The notes under the pieces were generated by a model. The model was not told the DNA's origin and searched no databases. It saw only the letters and a list, made by a program, of their open reading frames with translations. Source: Meandrina meandrites (taxonomy: Eukaryota > Cnidaria > Anthozoa > Scleractinia > Meandrinidae). Taken from it: a DNA stretch of 64,000 nucleotides. Shown here piece after piece: positions 62,306-64,000 of this stretch (within the stretch, counting starts at the first letter, position 1; each line of letters begins with the position of its first letter). Made by a program: the position numbers and the translations under genes. The stretch covers positions 15,957,496-16,021,495 of the forward strand of contig OY855904.1 in assembly GCA_963693305.1 (NCBI GenBank). Reading direction: 5' to 3'.

Positions 62306-63385
62306 CCTCTCTGAGAATCATTACCGCATATTAGATATATCTGCCAAATGTTATTTCGCCGAGACTACTCAAACGAAACAGTCAAATCGCCGCTGCTTCT
62401 GGGAAAGTGGTGACAAAACACCTTTGTCAAGTTTCTCCGAAATGCCGGAAGTCGCAGATCACACAGCGTGTGGGCTGGCGGGACAATTCCCGCACCACAA
62501 ATGGAATATGAGCTCCCGGCGTGAGCTATTTCTGATCACTTCTAAAATAAAAATTATATTGACGCGTACTTTTTATGGCAAATAGCAGGCGCAACGATGT
62601 AAAATTCAAACTCAAAGTTTCATTTAATAAATTACAAGAAATAGACCATGACGTCAGCAATGATCGACCAATTGCCAGCCAGTATACCACGGCACGCAAT
62701 TTTCATGGGTCTAATGTCATTAGGAAAGCCCCCTCCCCCCCCCCCCCCCCCCCCTTCACACACACACTGATAATTCGTCTGAAGCCCGATTTTGTTGTTC
62801 GAAGCACTTCAATGCTTTCCTTGTAGTAAACTAAATCTGTGCATTGAATTACTGCACCTTTTCAGTGACACGCGAATTCAAAACTCAACCAATGATTACG
62901 TTTTACACTGCTGCAGAGGGCACTGCAGTCTGTCATATTTCTGATGTACAAAATTATTTTGAGATTGAAGGAAGCGTCACTGCTAATAGTTTTCAAGGTA
63001 GAAGGGCAACGACAAGAAGTAAAATTAGACCAAAAACAAACATGGATGGTAACGGTTGAGCAAGATTAGGGATGGATTACGAACGGAAAACTTGAAAAAA
63101 GAAACACTCAATTTTTTCAAGATGACGAGTCCCGCAGCTAATCACTGCAAAACGTCCCGGGAACGGGTCCCTTCGTGTAAATTGCCCATTTTCGTACAAA
63201 ACGTATTGTCCCACAAATTCACACTATTTTTCACACTATTATTATTATTCCATCATTGCGCCATTTTACCATATCAGCGCAAAAGAACGCGAAAAATATG
63301 CCACGTTATTACACTGTAGAACAGGGCAAAAATACGGACTGAAAGCCGAGCGACAAAATGGCCGGAATAAACTTTATTTTACTAG
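62306..63385 (-). promoter_or_regulatory. Upstream region of the RNF213-like gene (putative promoter), with STAT-like and IRF half-site-like motifs
   Basis: There is no TATA box that I can place. Reading the plus strand, TTCTGGGAA at 62397-62405 fits the TTCN3GAA STAT pattern, and AAACGAAA at 62371-62378 fits an IRF half site (AANNGAAA). Vertebrate RNF213 is interferon-inducible, so these are suggestive, but such motifs occur by chance about every few kilobases. A C-tract of about 20 bases followed by CA repeats lies near 62730-62768. No coding sequence is seen. Confidence 0.3.
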
Positions 63386-63562
63386 TGGAATAATAAATCC
63401 CTTATTCGATGGTTTAAAATATGATACGAGCGTAAATTTTGCTCATTGCTCGTATTTTTCCTCGCCCCTTTTGGGCTCGGAAAAATACTACGCAACTCGC
63501 AAAATATCCGCGCGTATTATATGTTAAAACATCGAATAAGGTGTATTTATTCACACAAGTCC
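63386..63562. mobile_element. Inverted-repeat element (MITE-like) upstream of the gene
   Basis: TAAATCCCTTATTCGATG at the left is matched by CATCGAATAAGGTGTATTTA at the right, and pairing continues with ATGATACGAGCG versus CGCGCGTATTATAT. Apex words CGCCCC and GGGCTCGG are GC-rich. Confidence 0.7.
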
Positions 63563-63779
63563 CCGGGAATTACCCCTCAAGATATGCTGGTCTCCTTACG
63601 TGTGTTGCTCCTGGGACATGCCCCCGAATCCAAATGAAAATACAGTATGAAACAAACAGCGGTAATCGCATTTTACTAACTTGACGTTTCGTATGCTATG
63701 CAGCATATGTTTTCAAAAGTGTGACCGTTACAAGAACTGTTACAAAATTTTAACAACTATTTTTATATTGTTATACATA

Positions 63780-64000
63780 TTGTTACATTGTCATCTACCG
63801 TACAAAGCTGGCTGCTGGGACTGTAAAGATGTTTACATAGGAAAAACCAAACTTCGACTTCATGTCAGAAAAACAGAACTTTTTAAGGCACTCACTAAAT
63901 GCGTTAATCTATCAGCCATTGCTGATCATATCAATACCACGGGCCATAACATCTAATGGGATCATTTTGAAATTCTATCGTCAGGCAAAACTGACCTCCA
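63780..64000 (+). pseudogene. Penelope-like element fragment, GIY-YIG endonuclease domain
   Basis: The plus frame reads CWDCKDVYIGKTKLRLHVRK, then ALTKCVNLSAIADHINTTGH, then after a TAA stop WDHFEILSSGKTD to the window edge. The VYIGKT core with downstream R and the AIADH...GH spacing match the GIY-YIG nuclease of Penelope-like retroelements. It is interrupted by a stop and continues beyond the window. Confidence 0.75.

Noticed and set aside
60386..60460. Functional tRNA gene
   Set aside because: A and B boxes are good, but the ends do not form an acceptor stem and a SINE tail follows.
62474..62493. NF-kB-like palindrome GGGACAATTCCC near the promoter
   Set aside because: It is 12 bases with a spacing that does not fit the 10-base kappaB consensus.

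Overview
This window is animal nuclear DNA: AT-rich, intron-rich and crowded with transposons and small palindromic elements. Repeat families (a CCTGAA-tailed tRNA-derived SINE, RTE, L1/Tx1-like and Penelope-like retroelements, DUF3504/Crypton-like remnants) and the protein similarities point to a cnidarian, probably an anthozoan such as a stony coral. That assignment is inference.

One giant gene on the minus strand fills almost the whole window. It is a homologue of RNF213 (mysterin), the dynein-like AAA+ E3 ubiquitin ligase. It starts at 62305 with a zinc-ribbon exon and runs off the left edge at position 1. I could chain 63 exons by hand with consistent splice phases, giving 4617 codons, about human residues 1 to 4450. 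In order it encodes the N-terminal zinc ribbon and low-complexity tail (53383-62305), a carbohydrate-binding-like module (51122-52260), the long helical linker (27369-50108), the AAA+ core with three recognisable P-loops (10803-27096) and the first part of the E3 module (1-10712). The RZ finger and C-terminal domain would lie beyond the left edge.

Three things about the gene stand out. The segment that should hold the RING finger is absent, although the exons on either side splice in frame. A single in-frame TGA sits where the human protein has a cysteine (codon 2463, 23896-23898). One intron appears to use a GC donor (after 12960). The copy may therefore be a decaying paralogue, a RING-less functional variant, or carry a polymorphism or assembly error.

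Most of the rest is transposon material in the introns. Intron 10 holds a full-length L1/Tx1-like LINE with two intact ORFs, a perfect 16-bp target duplication and a 35-nt poly(A) tail. It inserted into the terminal repeat of an older short element. Intron 1 is a stack of hAT-like elements with SINEs and hairpins. Intron 8 holds a 1.2-kb foldback element with nearly identical arms. Intron 56 holds a 1.3-kb element whose two ends carry arrays of GTATAC-N5-GTATAC. Upstream of the gene (62306-64000) are a putative promoter, a small inverted-repeat element and a Penelope-like GIY-YIG fragment that runs off the right edge.
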